Positions 50,255 to 59,842 of a stretch of 64,000 bases of DNA are shown piece by piece; position 1 is the stretch's first letter, and each line of letters starts with the position of its first letter. The stretch comes from Streptomyces sp. ALI-76-A (lineage in GTDB: Bacteria; Actinomycetota; Actinomycetes; Streptomycetales; Streptomycetaceae), in assembly GCF_030287445.1 (NCBI RefSeq), contig NZ_JASVWB010000003.1, forward strand, positions 1-64,000, read 5' to 3'. Below the pieces are notes generated by a model. It saw only the letters and a program-made list of their open reading frames with translations, made no database searches and had not been told where the DNA came from. The position numbers and the translations under genes are program-made.

Positions 50255-51393
50255 GGTTTTCGGGTTGTCGTCGGGTGGTGACGGTTCATGATCCCTGCGG
50301 TATGCCGGTGGTATGCGTTATCCGGAGGGTGGGGCCTGACCGCTGAGCGTCGGGCCTTTCGGGAGAAGATCCGGCTCCGGGCCGGTGAGAGGTTCACGGC
50401 GGGCGAGAAGACTGCGGTGATCGCCAGGGATTTGCGGGTGAGTGTGCGGTCGGTGGAACGCTGGCGCCGTGCCTGGCGCGAGGGTGGCATGGAGGCCCTG
50501 CGTTCTGCGGGCCCGGCCAACTCCCCGACCGTCACCGATGCCCAGTTCGCCGTGCTCGAGGAGGAACTCGGCAAGGGTCCGTCAGCGCACGGCTTCGGCG
50601 ATGAGCGGTGGACGTTGGCCCGGGTCCAGACGGTGATCCGCCGGCGTCTGAGGCTGAGCCTGTCGGTGGCGACGGTGTGGCGGCTGTTGAAACGGCACGG
50701 CTGGTCATGGCAGGCGCCCGCCCGCAGAGCACTCGAACGCGACGAGCACGCCGTCGAACTGTGGAAGAAGGAGGTGTGGCCGAGGGTAAAAGCCTCGCGG
50801 CGGCCCACGGGGCCTGGATCGTCTTCGAGGACGAGTCCGGATTCTCCACGACGCCGCCTCGCGCCCGCACCTGGGGCCGGCGCGGACACACCCCCGTCAT
50901 CCGAGTGAGAGGCCGCTCCCGCCGCAGGACCTCGGTCGCCGCCCTGTGCTGCTACAAACCGGGCGTGGAAACCCGTCTCATCCACCGGCCCCGCAACCAC
51001 CTCCTCCTCAAAGGCGCACGCAAGAGCTTCTCCTGGCAGGACTACCGCGACCTGCTCGTCCGTGCACACATCCAGCTCGGCGGCCCGATCGTGGTGGTCT
51101 GGGACAATCTCAACACCCACCTGGCGGCCGGGCTGAAACGGTACGAGGCCGAGCACGACTGGCTCACCACCGTCCGCCTCCCGCCGTATGCACCCGACCT
51201 GAACCCCGTCGAGACCCTCTGGTCACTGGTACGCCGGGCCATGGCCAACACCGCCTTCGACACACCCGACGGCCTCGACCGCACACTCCGCCGGGAGTTA
51301 CGAAGGATCCAACTCCGGCCACACCTGATCGACGGTTGCCTCACCGCCACCGGCCTGACCCTCGCACCACCGACCCCACCCTGAAAACCTCAG
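50251..51393 (+). mobile_element. IS630-family element, copy B (1,143 bp)
   Basis: Same ends as copy A, flanked by TA at 50249-50250 and 51394-51395. It contains the 57-bp segment missing in copy A. Both copies lie in the same orientation 1.66 kb apart. Each has its own TA duplication and separate flanks, so they are independent insertions or one is a copy of the other. Confidence 0.9.
50288..51384 (+). CDS. IS630 transposase (copy B), two frames joined by a probable -1 slip
   Basis: ATG 50288 opens the HTH frame (through GGWGLTAERRAFREKIRLRA) to about 50908. The catalytic frame (VFEDESGFSTTPPRARTWGR; VVWDNLNTHLAAGLKRYEAE; LNPVETLWSLVRRAMANTAF) runs to 51384. They overlap around GTAAAAG (50786-50792), where a -1 shift gives a continuous ~360-residue DDE transposase. 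An apparent older start ATGCGTTATCCGGAGG nearby is out of frame by one base. Differences from copy A are few, e.g. FSTTPP against FSMTPP. Confidence 0.82.
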
Positions 51394-51395
51394 TA

Positions 51396-51900
51396 AGCGC
51401 AGCTTGCGATTACCCAGCTCAGAATCTCACACGAAGGTGACTTCAGGTGCTTGGACGAGGCCGGCAGGAACACGAGAGGGCGGCGCGGGCCTCCACCACA
51501 TGCGACGGCTCCGGCCGGGTCATCCGAGAGCAGCACACCTCCAAATTCCGCATCTCGCGGGCATCACGAACGGACAGCGGATCCGGATCCGACAGCTCGA
51601 TCGCGCGGGAAGCACTGCGGCGCACCCGGGGACCTGAACCGCGTGCACGTCGACCGCTGAGCGCTGAACGGCGTGAGAAGTCCTCTTTGACGGCGGCCAG
51701 CCCGATGAGCAGGCTGCGGGCCTGAAGTTCCGTCAGCGCCTGCTGACCTCCTAGGCCAGGAGGTATCGGAGTATTGCCGTTTTTGAAGTCAACCCGGACG
51801 GGTGCGCACCAGACGGGTGATGAAATCGGAACGAAATGGGTGCTGCCGCGTTGCCAGAGCGTCCATGGATACACCTGGGCAGCGACTACATGGAGCTCAC
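51396..51900. other. Gene-free 0.5 kb
   Basis: Several open frames exist on both strands, but none has a good ribosome site plus recognisable protein character. It may hold debris of the partner gene of the XRE regulator. Confidence 0.35.
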
Positions 51901-52362
51901 ATGCGCTTTGGCACAAAGGCCGCCTTGCTCGGCGCCGCGATCAGCGCGCTGACGGTCTCGGGCGCGGGCAGCGCCTACGCCGACGATGACCAGCCGGCCC
52001 ACACGCACGAGGCCCACTCCGGAAAGGACCACTCCTCCCACGACGAAGATCTCGTCCTCTTCGCAGAATCCGACAAGGTGAAGTTCGCCAGGTTCGACGA
52101 GGAAAGCGGCCCCGCCCCCATCGTGGCCGTACCGGCGGGTCCACTGTGCGCCCAATCCATCACCGCCACTGGCGGTGACGCAGACGCTGGCGAGGGTGGG
52201 ACCGCCACGGGCGGGGCAGCTACCGCTTCGGGAAACACCCAGACTCTGACGTGCAATATCACGGTCAACTCGCCGCTCGGGTCCGGCGACCAGACCGTGA
52301 CGAGGACCAGCAGGGTGTTCTTCACCGAAGAGGACAACAAGAAGCTGCTCATCAAGAACTAG
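51901..52362 (+). CDS. Small secreted protein
   Basis: ATG 51901 gives 153 residues with a clear signal peptide (MRFGTKAALLGAAISALTVS, cleavage after GSAYA). The mature part begins with a His/Asp-rich stretch (DDDQPAHTHEAHSGKDHSSH), then AESDKVKFARFDEESGPAPI, a single C-x(34)-C pair (LCAQSIT, LTCNITV) that may form a disulfide, and TRTSRVFFTEEDNKKLLIKN. The His-rich segment could bind metal. No family is recognised. A hairpin follows at 52578-52613. Confidence 0.72.
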   Translation: MRFGTKAALLGAAISALTVSGAGSAYADDDQPAHTHEAHSGKDHSSHDEDLVLFAESDKVKFARFDEESGPAPIVAVPAGPLCAQSITATGGDADAGEGGTATGGAATASGNTQTLTCNITVNSPLGSGDQTVTRTSRVFFTEEDNKKLLIKN

Positions 52363-52577
52363 CGCGGCTGACAACAGCACAGCCACAGGCAGCACGGCGA
52401 GCACGGTCCTTCACCGACTCCCCGCCGTGGCCGCCCCGACCAGCCCGAACAGCCACGGTCAACAGCAAGAAGCCCCGGGTGGCCGAAGTCATCACGATGC
52501 AACTGGTGCTCAATCCCGCCCCAGCACAACACGGACAGGGCCTTGAGCGCGGCTACCGGACCTGACCACACCACACG

Positions 52578-52613
52578 AAGCGGGCGGCACCCGAACTGGG
52601 TGCCGCCCCGCTT
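52578..52613 (+). terminator. Hairpin with GGCGGCACCC / GGGTGCCGCC arms
   Basis: 15-bp arms with a single bulged base around GAACT. It lies about 215 bp past the secreted protein gene. Confidence 0.55.
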
Positions 52614-52890
52614 CTACGTTGGGGCTGACCGGAATCTTGGACACGGGTTATGCGGCTGGAGCCAAGTACTTGATGGGCGAACATCACATACACGCGGGCG
52701 TGCCGGGCGGAGATGCCATGACCAGCAGCATGCACACGCCCCCGGTGCGCGGCAATATGGTCGAAGGCCCAGACGTTCGCTACGTCAGCATCGCCACGCC
52801 AGCCTGGAGATGGAGTTCGCAGATGCCGGCGTATGGCCGGGGCCCAGGAATCGGTGCTGCGACTCCTTCAGCTTGTCGGCCTGGACCAGG

Positions 52891-53328
52891 TCATCGACTG
52901 CCATCCCACCGTCGAGCAGGCCCTGACCGCCCGACCCGCGGCGTGCCCGGCCGCGGCGTTCTAGCCGGCTTCCCCGTCTGAGGTCTCCTGCTGGCATGAC
53001 CACCGGTGCACAGCCGCGTCCAGCTCCGCCCCACCGGCTCCGGCAGCGTCTGCCCCAGCACCCAGGCAATCACCGACTCGGCCACCGTGTGCAGCTTGAT
53101 GTTGGTGCGCTGGGACACCTCACGCAGCACCTCGAACCCGGCAGCCAACGCCAGCCGGTGCATGGCGGCGAGAACACCGATGGCCTGGTCCACCGTCGCA
53201 TGCGAGTTGACGGCTTGCCGAAGCTGCGCGTTCTCCTGCTCCAAGTGCGGATATACGAACGGATCCCGTGAGCGCACGGGCGGCTGTCTGCGGGGTTGTC
53301 GGCCTGGTCGGGGGCGGTGTTGTCGCAC
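52891..53328 (-). CDS. ANTAR-domain protein
   Basis: I start at GTG 53328 (GGAAGG about 12 nt upstream); 145 residues. A basic N-terminus leads to the ANTAR three-helix pattern at about residues 30-95: LEQENAQLRQAVNSHATVDQ, AIGVLAAMHRLALAAGFEVL, REVSQRTNIKLHTVAESVIA. This is the Streptomyces short ANTAR form (no GAF). ANTAR domains bind paired RNA hairpins and prevent termination. The C-terminal tail is Arg/Pro-rich and probably not conserved. The start is uncertain because the frame is open much further upstream. Confidence 0.62.
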   Translation of the reverse strand: MRQHRPRPGRQPRRQPPVRSRDPFVYPHLEQENAQLRQAVNSHATVDQAIGVLAAMHRLALAAGFEVLREVSQRTNIKLHTVAESVIAWVLGQTLPEPVGRSWTRLCTGGHASRRPQTGKPARTPRPGTPRVGRSGPARRWDGSR

Positions 53329-53489
53329 CGTGACCGTGGTCGGGCCTTCCTGGTCGGTCTTCTGGTCGGGGCTGGCTGTTCGCGCTTCGTCGTACACGCG
53401 GCGCCGGCCAAGACGGCGCCGCACCGTACGAGACGGGAGCAGCCGTGCTGAGTGATGTGGGCGCGGGCGGTGGGGACGGCTGGCGCTGG

Positions 53490-54165
53490 CGGTGCTGGTC
53501 CAGTACCTGGTGATCGCGCCGGGAGTACAGATCGAGCAGACACGGCGCCGACTGGCCAAGCTGCGCAGTGAGGGCCTTTTGATCGACCGGATCGCCCTGC
53601 CGCAGGCCGGACGGACCCGGGTGTGGTTCCCCACCCCATACGGGGTGCAGGTCGCCGGTGAGTGGCCGGAGCTGCGGGGCGGCGGCCACCGAAGACCGTG
53701 TCCGACCGGACCGCGGTGCGGCTGCGCACCGGGCACGCTCTGACGGTGACGGAAACCGTGCTCGCCTTCCTCCAGGACGCCCGCCACCACGGCGATGTGT
53801 GCCAGCCCCTGGACTGGATCCCTGAGATCTACCACTTCATCGGAGGCGGCGAGGCTGTCATCCCCGACGCGCTGCTGTACTACCGGCGCGGCGGTGACGA
53901 CTGGACGCAGGCCCGCCTTCGGCCAGGCGCCGCGCAGGAGGAATGGCGGCGGCACTACCCGATCTTTCCTCGGCTGCTGTTCGTCCTGGACTGCACCGGC
54001 CCGGCCGGGATCGAGAACCGCATCAGCGCCCTGCATGCAGCCGCCCGTGACCAGACGGCGGTCGGCTTCCGGCACGAGGTACCCGTCCTCGCAGCCGGGG
54101 CGGCGCGTGCGGCCCCGCCGCGCGCGAGGACAAGTACAGCAGTGGCGGAAGTTCCCCTGTGCCAG
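53490..54165 (+). pseudogene. Decayed replication-relaxation family protein
   Basis: Fragments of the family are spread over frames: VLVQYLVIAPGVQIEQTRRR, LAKLRSEGLLIDRIALPQAG and RVWFPTPYGVQVAGEWPELR; then after a shift near 53690 SDRTAVRLRTGHALTVTETV, HHGDVCQPLDWIPEIYHFIG and EAVIPDALLYYRRGGDD. About 45 codons seem deleted after RRGGDD, since the next motif EEWRRHYPIFPRLLFVLDCT follows too soon. These proteins are common on Streptomyces plasmids and integrative elements. It is not functional. Confidence 0.65.
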
Positions 54166-54272
54166 TGGTGCATGACCCCGGTGAGGGAGAAGTGGGGCCC
54201 CTACGTGCGCTACACCAGCACCCGCGCTCAGGCCCTGCCCGGGCGATCATGATGCTCGGCTGCCCGATGGCG

Positions 54273-54695
54273 TCAGGCGGCGATGCCGGCGAGGGCGCTC
54301 TGGAGCCGGCGGACCGCGTCCTCGGCTTCCGCGTACTGCTGCAGGGTCGGCACGACAGCACCGAAGGTACGGCCGTCTTCGGCAGGCACAGCGCGCCAGT
54401 GCAACACCGGCGTGAGGACGGTGGCAGCGGCGCCGAGGAACCAGGCCAGGCGTCCATGCACGTGGGCAAGGGCGATGGCCACAGCAGCGAGTGCCTCCCG
54501 CAAATGCTCCAACCGGTCGACCTCGGACAGGGCCTGCTGGAACTCCGGGGGCCCTACGGCGGCGTGCAGATCGGCAGCGGCCTTCGCCGCGACGGCACGG
54601 TCGGCGGATGACAGGACCCACACCTGCTCGCGCATCAAACGTTCAGCTTCCCCCACCAATTCTGCGATGACCGCCCCCATATCCACGCCAGTCAT
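54273..54695 (-). CDS. Hypothetical helical protein
   Basis: ATG 54695 (or 54680) gives 140 residues of amphipathic helices (MGAVIAELVGEAERLMREQV; FQQALSEVDRLEHLREALAA; VAIALAHVHGRLAWFLGAAA; LQQYAEAEDAVRRLQSALAG). It has no signal peptide. I do not recognise the family. The frame is consistent with a real gene (few Arg/Pro/Gly-rich runs). Confidence 0.5.
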   Translation of the reverse strand: MTGVDMGAVIAELVGEAERLMREQVWVLSSADRAVAAKAAADLHAAVGPPEFQQALSEVDRLEHLREALAAVAIALAHVHGRLAWFLGAAATVLTPVLHWRAVPAEDGRTFGAVVPTLQQYAEAEDAVRRLQSALAGIAA

Positions 54696-54848
54696 CCTAT
54701 GCCGGTCCCCGCTCATCACCGGCAGAGCGCAGACAGACCGGCCAGCGACCGGTCATGTCCCCAGGTAGTGGTGTAGTCACTGGCCGAGCTGCTTCTGTTC
54801 GGGCGAAAGGAAGCTGCGGGTCGTCCTCGGTGGGGTTGGCGGTGAAGA

Positions 54849-55100
54849 GTGCGGCCATGGCACAAGTTCAAGAAGGCTGCGGCCGTAGCGGCGATGGTCG
54901 GCGGCCTCGGTCTCCTCGGCGGCGGGGTTGCCAGCCCAACGGTGGCCACAGCTACGACGAGCCGTCCGACGGTGGCGTCAGCACCCTCCAGCTCGTGGAC
55001 TGTGAGCAAGACTTCGACGCCAGCCCCGCCTTCGCCCCCTCGGCTCGGAGCTCGGTGACACGGACCAGGCATCGGCAACTTCTGCACCGTGATCGGCTGA
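54849..55100 (+). pseudogene. Frameshifted small secreted protein
   Basis: GTG 54849 begins a signal peptide (FKKAAAVAAMVGGLGLLGGG) that shifts frame near 54930. The mature part GGHSYDEPSDGGVSTLQLVD with CEQDFDAS is in the next frame, and the end GIGNFCTVIG-stop is in a third frame at 55070-55100. This resembles a Streptomyces secreted-protein family whose members end NFCTVIG. Two indels make it inactive. 55101-55385 holds no gene. Confidence 0.6.
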
Positions 55101-55385
55101 TCCCAGGACTGCACAGCGGGGTCTCGCACCTCAAGTGCGGGACGCTCCTTACACGGTCCTGTGCGGTGAGGGGACGAACCGCTTGTAGCAGCAGATGCGG
55201 CGAGGCCGAGAAAAAAGGGCCAGTAGTTGCAGGGAAAACGCATCGGAGCGCGCACCGCCTGCAAAGGCGCCGAGTCGAACGAACGACTAGGACGCCGACG
55301 TCTCCCACTCAACTCCCGCTACGAACGCATCCCCGCAACCAACTGGCGTTTCTCGGCCTCGCCGCACTGTCTTAGTCTTTTGACA

Positions 55386-57338
55386 TCACCTTGTCTCGGT
55401 GACGGCAGAGGAGGTCTCGCAACCTGCGCGCGGCTGCCTGTGGTGGATACGGATGCGGCCTTTTCCTGCGGCTTTGGCTTCGTACATGGCCTGGTCGGCG
55501 TTGTGCAGGAGGTCCTCGGGCGTGATCCCTGGCGTGGCTAAGGCGATGCCGATGGAAGCCGAGACCACCGCGTCCGTACTGCGGATGCGGTATGGCTTCG
55601 TCAGGGCGGACAGGATCCGCTCAGCTATTTCGCTTGCCCGTGGACGTGATGTCCCCGCCTCTCCCTCCAGCAGGGCTGCGAACTCGTCACCGCCGAGGCG
55701 GGCGACGGTATCTCCGGCTCGGACAGATGCCTGGAGCCGGCGGGCAGCCTGGATGAGCAGGGCGTCGCCTGTGGCGTGTCCGGCTGCGTCATTGACGGCC
55801 TTGAAGCCGTCCAGGTCCAAGAAGAGCACCGCGGGAGGGATGGTATCGGCGGTCCGCTTCCGTAGCGCGTGGGCGACTCTGTCGGTGAACAACGCGCGGT
55901 TGGCAAGACCGGTCAACGCATCGTGGAAAGCCAGGTGTCGGAGTTGTTCCTGCAGTGAGACCCGCTCGGTGACATCGCGACTGGCGAAGATCAGTCCCTC
56001 GGCGTGGTGGCTGATGGTTGACTCCACGTGGCGCCATCGCCCGTCGGCGTCGCGAAGCCGGCAGGACATGCGGCGGCCCGGGCCGCGAGTGCCTGTCTCA
56101 GCTTCCTTCCGCAGGCTCTCGACGGCCTTTTGCAGCGACGCCGCGTCCTCCGGATGGCAGTACAGGGGCAGAGAGGCACCTACAAGCTCTTCGGGCCGGT
56201 ACCCGAAAACCTGGTGGGCGGCCGGGCTGATGTAGAGGACGCGCCCGTCCAGACCGACGATGGTGATCACGTCGCACGAGCCGTCCACCAGCGTGCGGTA
56301 ATGGGCCTCACGGACTGAGGCCTCCCGCGTGATACGCAAATGGTCGGCGTGAACGACACCTTGCCGGGCCCCGAGTCCAAGAAGCACGGAACCTGCCAGC
56401 ACCGCCATCACCACATCGGTGCGGCCACCGGTTAGAGCGTGGGCCGCCATGACCAAGGCGCAGACCGCCACAGGCACAAAGGCAGCCACCACCCCCATGA
56501 CAGGCAGCACTCGCTGACCGACTCCGACGATGCTCGCGCCCCCCGGCATCCATGGTGTGGCGGCGGCAACGAGCAATCCGGTCATCGAACAGGCCGCCGC
56601 CACAGGAAGACCGTGCCAGATGCCTGGCGCGGGTAAAAGGATACGCAGCATGTCGCTCGCGGCCAGGACGATGAGGGCCACGGCCGACACGATGACTCCT
56701 GTGCGCTCCCCGGATTTCACGCCGAAGCACACCGCCACCAGGAGCCCCAAGACGACAACGTCCGTGACCACCCGAGCGAGACCCATCACCGATGCCGTGA
56801 TGTCACTGCGTTCATCGGCACGATGCAGCAGAAGCACCCAGCACAACGTGAGCAACGACCCTGCGATCATCCACCCGTCCAAAAGCCGCCGCAACCAGAT
56901 CAGGGTCGTGCCGCTGTCCGCGACTGCCACCACCAGCCCGGCGACACCCAACCCCAGACACACCACGATCCCGGCAACCGCCAGGAATTGGGCCACGGAC
57001 TGGAAGAGACCGGCAGAGTGCACGGGATCCCAGGAGTGGTGACCTGACACAAGGTGATGGAGGCCGCCTGCCGCGACCGCCACAGCGAGCAGCGTCAGAC
57101 GCAGACGTACCCGCCCCGCGGTCGTCCGGGACCGTGCGAAGAGGGAAAGTGCGGCCACCGCGTGCGCAGCCGGCACTCCTATGTCGGCTGGCAGGAACAC
57201 GGATCCCGCCATACCACCGCCGACGGCGGCAGCAACCGCGGAGCCCACGCACAGGGCCCCTCCCAGCCCCGCCGCCTTAAACCGACCGATGCGGGCAACG
57301 CGAAGCGCGCCTTCTCGGCCCGCCCATCCCTGCACCAT
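55386..57338 (-). CDS. Membrane-bound PAS-GGDEF diguanylate cyclase
   Basis: ATG 57338, preceded by GGGGGT, gives 650 residues. About residues 10-340 hold some ten hydrophobic helices (GALCVGSAVAAAVGGGMAGS; VAQFLAVAGIVVCLGLGVAG; VVLGLLVAVCFGVKSGERTG). A PAS domain follows (YRTLVDGSCDVITIVGLDGR; GYRPEELVGASLPLYCHPED; GLIFASRDVTERV), then a GGDEF domain (LAFHDALTGLANRALFTDRV; VLFLDLDGFKAVNDAAGHAT; RLGGDEFAALLEG). The catalytic GGDEF is intact, so it should make cyclic di-GMP, which in Streptomyces holds BldD on DNA and delays sporulation. No EAL domain follows. Confidence 0.93.
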   Translation of the reverse strand: MVQGWAGREGALRVARIGRFKAAGLGGALCVGSAVAAAVGGGMAGSVFLPADIGVPAAHAVAALSLFARSRTTAGRVRLRLTLLAVAVAAGGLHHLVSGHHSWDPVHSAGLFQSVAQFLAVAGIVVCLGLGVAGLVVAVADSGTTLIWLRRLLDGWMIAGSLLTLCWVLLLHRADERSDITASVMGLARVVTDVVVLGLLVAVCFGVKSGERTGVIVSAVALIVLAASDMLRILLPAPGIWHGLPVAAACSMTGLLVAAATPWMPGGASIVGVGQRVLPVMGVVAAFVPVAVCALVMAAHALTGGRTDVVMAVLAGSVLLGLGARQGVVHADHLRITREASVREAHYRTLVDGSCDVITIVGLDGRVLYISPAAHQVFGYRPEELVGASLPLYCHPEDAASLQKAVESLRKEAETGTRGPGRRMSCRLRDADGRWRHVESTISHHAEGLIFASRDVTERVSLQEQLRHLAFHDALTGLANRALFTDRVAHALRKRTADTIPPAVLFLDLDGFKAVNDAAGHATGDALLIQAARRLQASVRAGDTVARLGGDEFAALLEGEAGTSRPRASEIAERILSALTKPYRIRSTDAVVSASIGIALATPGITPEDLLHNADQAMYEAKAAGKGRIRIHHRQPRAGCETSSAVTETR

Positions 57339-57701
57339 GCAACCCCCGTTCGACAATCGAGCAAGCGTAGAAGGGTAAACACACACCTCCGGTACTGCTC
57401 GAGTGCGATAAGAGGGTATGAGCATCTACGGCCCCAGCCCCTTGGCTGCTTCGAACTTCACCTGAAAGAACGTCTTACAGTCCCGGCGCACCCACCGGGG
57501 CACCCGCCCCGGGCGGCCGCGTCGTGAATCCCCGCGACGCGGCCGCGCCCTGCCCCGTGACATCGCCCGACGAGCTGAGGACCTGGGCGCGGCCTGGGAG
57601 AAGCAGTTCGCCCCCGCCTCTAACGGGCGCGCTCCTGTCCTCTTCCGTTGAACTTGCACGGTTTGTCACTGAAGTTGGACCGGGCTGCTGGATTGGCCGG
57701 G

Positions 57702-58073
57702 TCAGGCGGGCTCGGACGTGGCAGGGAGGCGGGCGTTCATCGCGGTCTCGATGCTGGGGTAGGACGGCATGAGGGTGCTCAGGCCGGTGAGATCGAGCAT
57801 TCGGGACAGGCGGTCGGGGACTGCGGCCAGGGTCAGGGAGCCGTTTGCGGCCGTCGCGCAGCGCATGATGCCGATCAGTGCGTTGAAGCGGGAGGAGTCG
57901 CAGAAGGTGATCTCGGTCAGGTCCAGGATCAGGTGCGGGTGTCCTTGGGCGATGACGTCCAGTGCTTCTTTGCGCAGGGCGGGAGCGGTCTGTCTGTCGA
58001 TCTCTCCGCCGACGCAGAGGGCTGCCAGGGGTCCGTCGGTGTGGGTGGTGGTGAGGGTGAGGTCGTCGGTCAC
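57702..58073 (-). CDS. STAS-domain anti-sigma-factor antagonist
   Basis: The 123-residue protein (MTDDLTLTTTHTDGPLAALC) has the STAS core GGEIDRQTAPALRKEALDVI and LILDLTEITFCDSSRFNALI, with the phosphorylatable Ser in FCDSSRFN. It starts 3 bp after the stop of the SpoIIE phosphatase gene, so the two are co-transcribed. The phosphatase most likely dephosphorylates this protein, which then sequesters an RsbW-like anti-sigma factor; no such kinase is adjacent (one is at 684-1250, an untested partner). Confidence 0.9.
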   Translation of the reverse strand: MTDDLTLTTTHTDGPLAALCVGGEIDRQTAPALRKEALDVIAQGHPHLILDLTEITFCDSSRFNALIGIMRCATAANGSLTLAAVPDRLSRMLDLTGLSTLMPSYPSIETAMNARLPATSEPA

Positions 58074-58076
58074 GGG

Positions 58077-59525
58077 TCAGCGCTCCTGGTCGGCGCGGGC
58101 GGCGCCGGCGACGGGCGTGGCCAGGGTGCGGGCCGTCGATACGGTGGCCGTCTGCTCAGTGGGCGGTGCCAGGGGGACGGACAGCGCGAGCAGGGCGACG
58201 TCGTCACCGGGACCGGTGGGCAGGTCGGCGATGAGGGCGATGGTGTCCTCGATCAGGCGGCCGGCGTCCGGGGTGGTGCGGGTGGTGAGGAAGGCGGCCA
58301 CGCCTTCCTCACCCAGCATGGTCCCGTCCGGCAGGCGGCCCTCGGTGAGCCCGTCGGTGTAGAGCAGCAGGCCCTGGCCCGGGGCGAGGTGGAAGGTGTG
58401 GGAGGCGAACCGGGCGCCTTCCAGTGCGCCCACGAGCATGCCGCCCTTGGGGCGTACCCCGTTCACCACCATCGCGCCGTCATCCCCGTGCTGTATGTGG
58501 AAGGCGGGGGGATGGCCTCCCGTGGCCACGCTCACGCTGAAACCGCCGCCCGGGGCGGGCTGCAGGGTGCCGAAGACACAGGTGCAGAACCGGCTGCCCA
58601 TCGACGGATCGAGGAGCAGGGCGCTGTTGAGGGCGTCGAGGACTTCGGTGGGATCGTCGTGGTGCTGGGCAGCTGCGCGCAGGGTGTAGCGGGTCAGCGA
58701 GGTGACGGTGGCGGCTTCGGCGCCCCTGCCGCACACGTCCCCGAGGAAGAACGCCCACCGCTGTCCGCCCAGGGAGAAGACGTCGTAGAAGTCACCGCCG
58801 ACGTCCCGGGGCGAGGCGGTCTGATAGTGGCAGGCCAGCTCCAGCCCCGGAACCGGCGGCAGCACGGGAGGCAACAGGGTGCGCTGGAGGGTGGTGGCGA
58901 ACGCGGTGATCGCCTCCGTGTCCCGCTCGGCCTGCGTCCGCGCCTCCTCCTCCGCCTTGCGGCGTTCCTGTTCCTCGCGCAGCAGCCGCAGGCCCGAAAG
59001 TCGCAGCTCCATGGCGTCCAGAACCACCGCGGCCAGGTCGGCCAGGGTTTCGGTGTCGGCCTCGGTGATCAGACGCGGTTTGGTGTCCAGGATGTTGACC
59101 GTGCCCAGCCGGTAGCCGTCAGCGGTGATGATCGGCGCCGCCGCGTAGAACCGCACCCCCAGCGGACCAGTGACCAGCGGATTGGTGCAGGCGATCGGAT
59201 CGGTGAGGGTGTCGGGGATCACCAGCGCGTCATCGCGCAGGATCGCCGACCCGCACAGTCCCGGGTCCCGCCCAATCTCCGCGACCCCTTCCAGGCCGTG
59301 AATGGCCTTGAACCAGATCCGGTCGGCATCGACGATCGTCACGCTGGCCACGGGGACATCGAACAGGCGGGCGGCCATCGCCGCGACCCGGTCGAACGCC
59401 CCGTCGGGCGGGGTGTCGAGGATGTCGTAGCGGCGCACCGCCTCCATCCGCGCCGCCTCCACCTCGGCCGGGGGCACCCGCCTCAGCCGCGGCTCACCCG
59501 GCGAAGCCTCAGGGACACCTGCCAT
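58077..59525 (-). CDS. GAF-SpoIIE (PP2C) serine phosphatase
   Basis: The 482-residue protein has a GAF domain (about 30-185: RRYDILDTPPDGAFDRVAAM, PVASVTIVDADRIWFKAIHG, GVRFYAAAPIITADGYRLGT), a helical linker (LLREEQERRKAEEEARTQAE) and a SpoIIE/PP2C domain (LLPPVLPPVPGLELACHYQT; RDVGGDFYDVFSLGGQRWAF; GDVCGRGAEAA; LLLYTDGLTEGR; TGPGDDVALLAL). The metal-binding Asp residues in GGDFYD, GDVCGRG, YTDG and GDD are present. It should act on the STAS protein encoded next to it, in response to a ligand bound by GAF. Confidence 0.93.
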   Translation of the reverse strand: MAGVPEASPGEPRLRRVPPAEVEAARMEAVRRYDILDTPPDGAFDRVAAMAARLFDVPVASVTIVDADRIWFKAIHGLEGVAEIGRDPGLCGSAILRDDALVIPDTLTDPIACTNPLVTGPLGVRFYAAAPIITADGYRLGTVNILDTKPRLITEADTETLADLAAVVLDAMELRLSGLRLLREEQERRKAEEEARTQAERDTEAITAFATTLQRTLLPPVLPPVPGLELACHYQTASPRDVGGDFYDVFSLGGQRWAFFLGDVCGRGAEAATVTSLTRYTLRAAAQHHDDPTEVLDALNSALLLDPSMGSRFCTCVFGTLQPAPGGGFSVSVATGGHPPAFHIQHGDDGAMVVNGVRPKGGMLVGALEGARFASHTFHLAPGQGLLLYTDGLTEGRLPDGTMLGEEGVAAFLTTRTTPDAGRLIEDTIALIADLPTGPGDDVALLALSVPLAPPTEQTATVSTARTLATPVAGAARADQER

Positions 59526-59842
59526 CGCTCAGCTCCTGCTCTCCGCGACGGAACCGGTCCCAGCGCCCAGTCCTCGACCACCGACCCTACGACAGCAGCG
59601 AAACCCGCCTCCGCCTCCCGCGCATCAACCACTCGCCCACGCTGTATCTCCACATGAACCCGCCAATATCCAGCAAGAGCTGGTCCGACTTCAATGGCAA
59701 TCGGTCCAGCCCGATGTCACAGGACACGGAGAGGGGATTCCCGCCCTTCTGGTGGCCGGCCTCTGTCCACAGGGCGGGGTCCGCATCGTAGGGCGATCGG
59801 CCGGGCGCAGCAGGCACCCGGGCCAGATCAGAGGGAGCCGTC

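Noticed and set aside
47506..51393. Composite transposon made of two IS630 copies with the XRE gene as cargo
   Set aside because: Each copy has its own flanking TA, and the XRE gene is restored across copy B, so they are separate insertions, not the ends of one unit.
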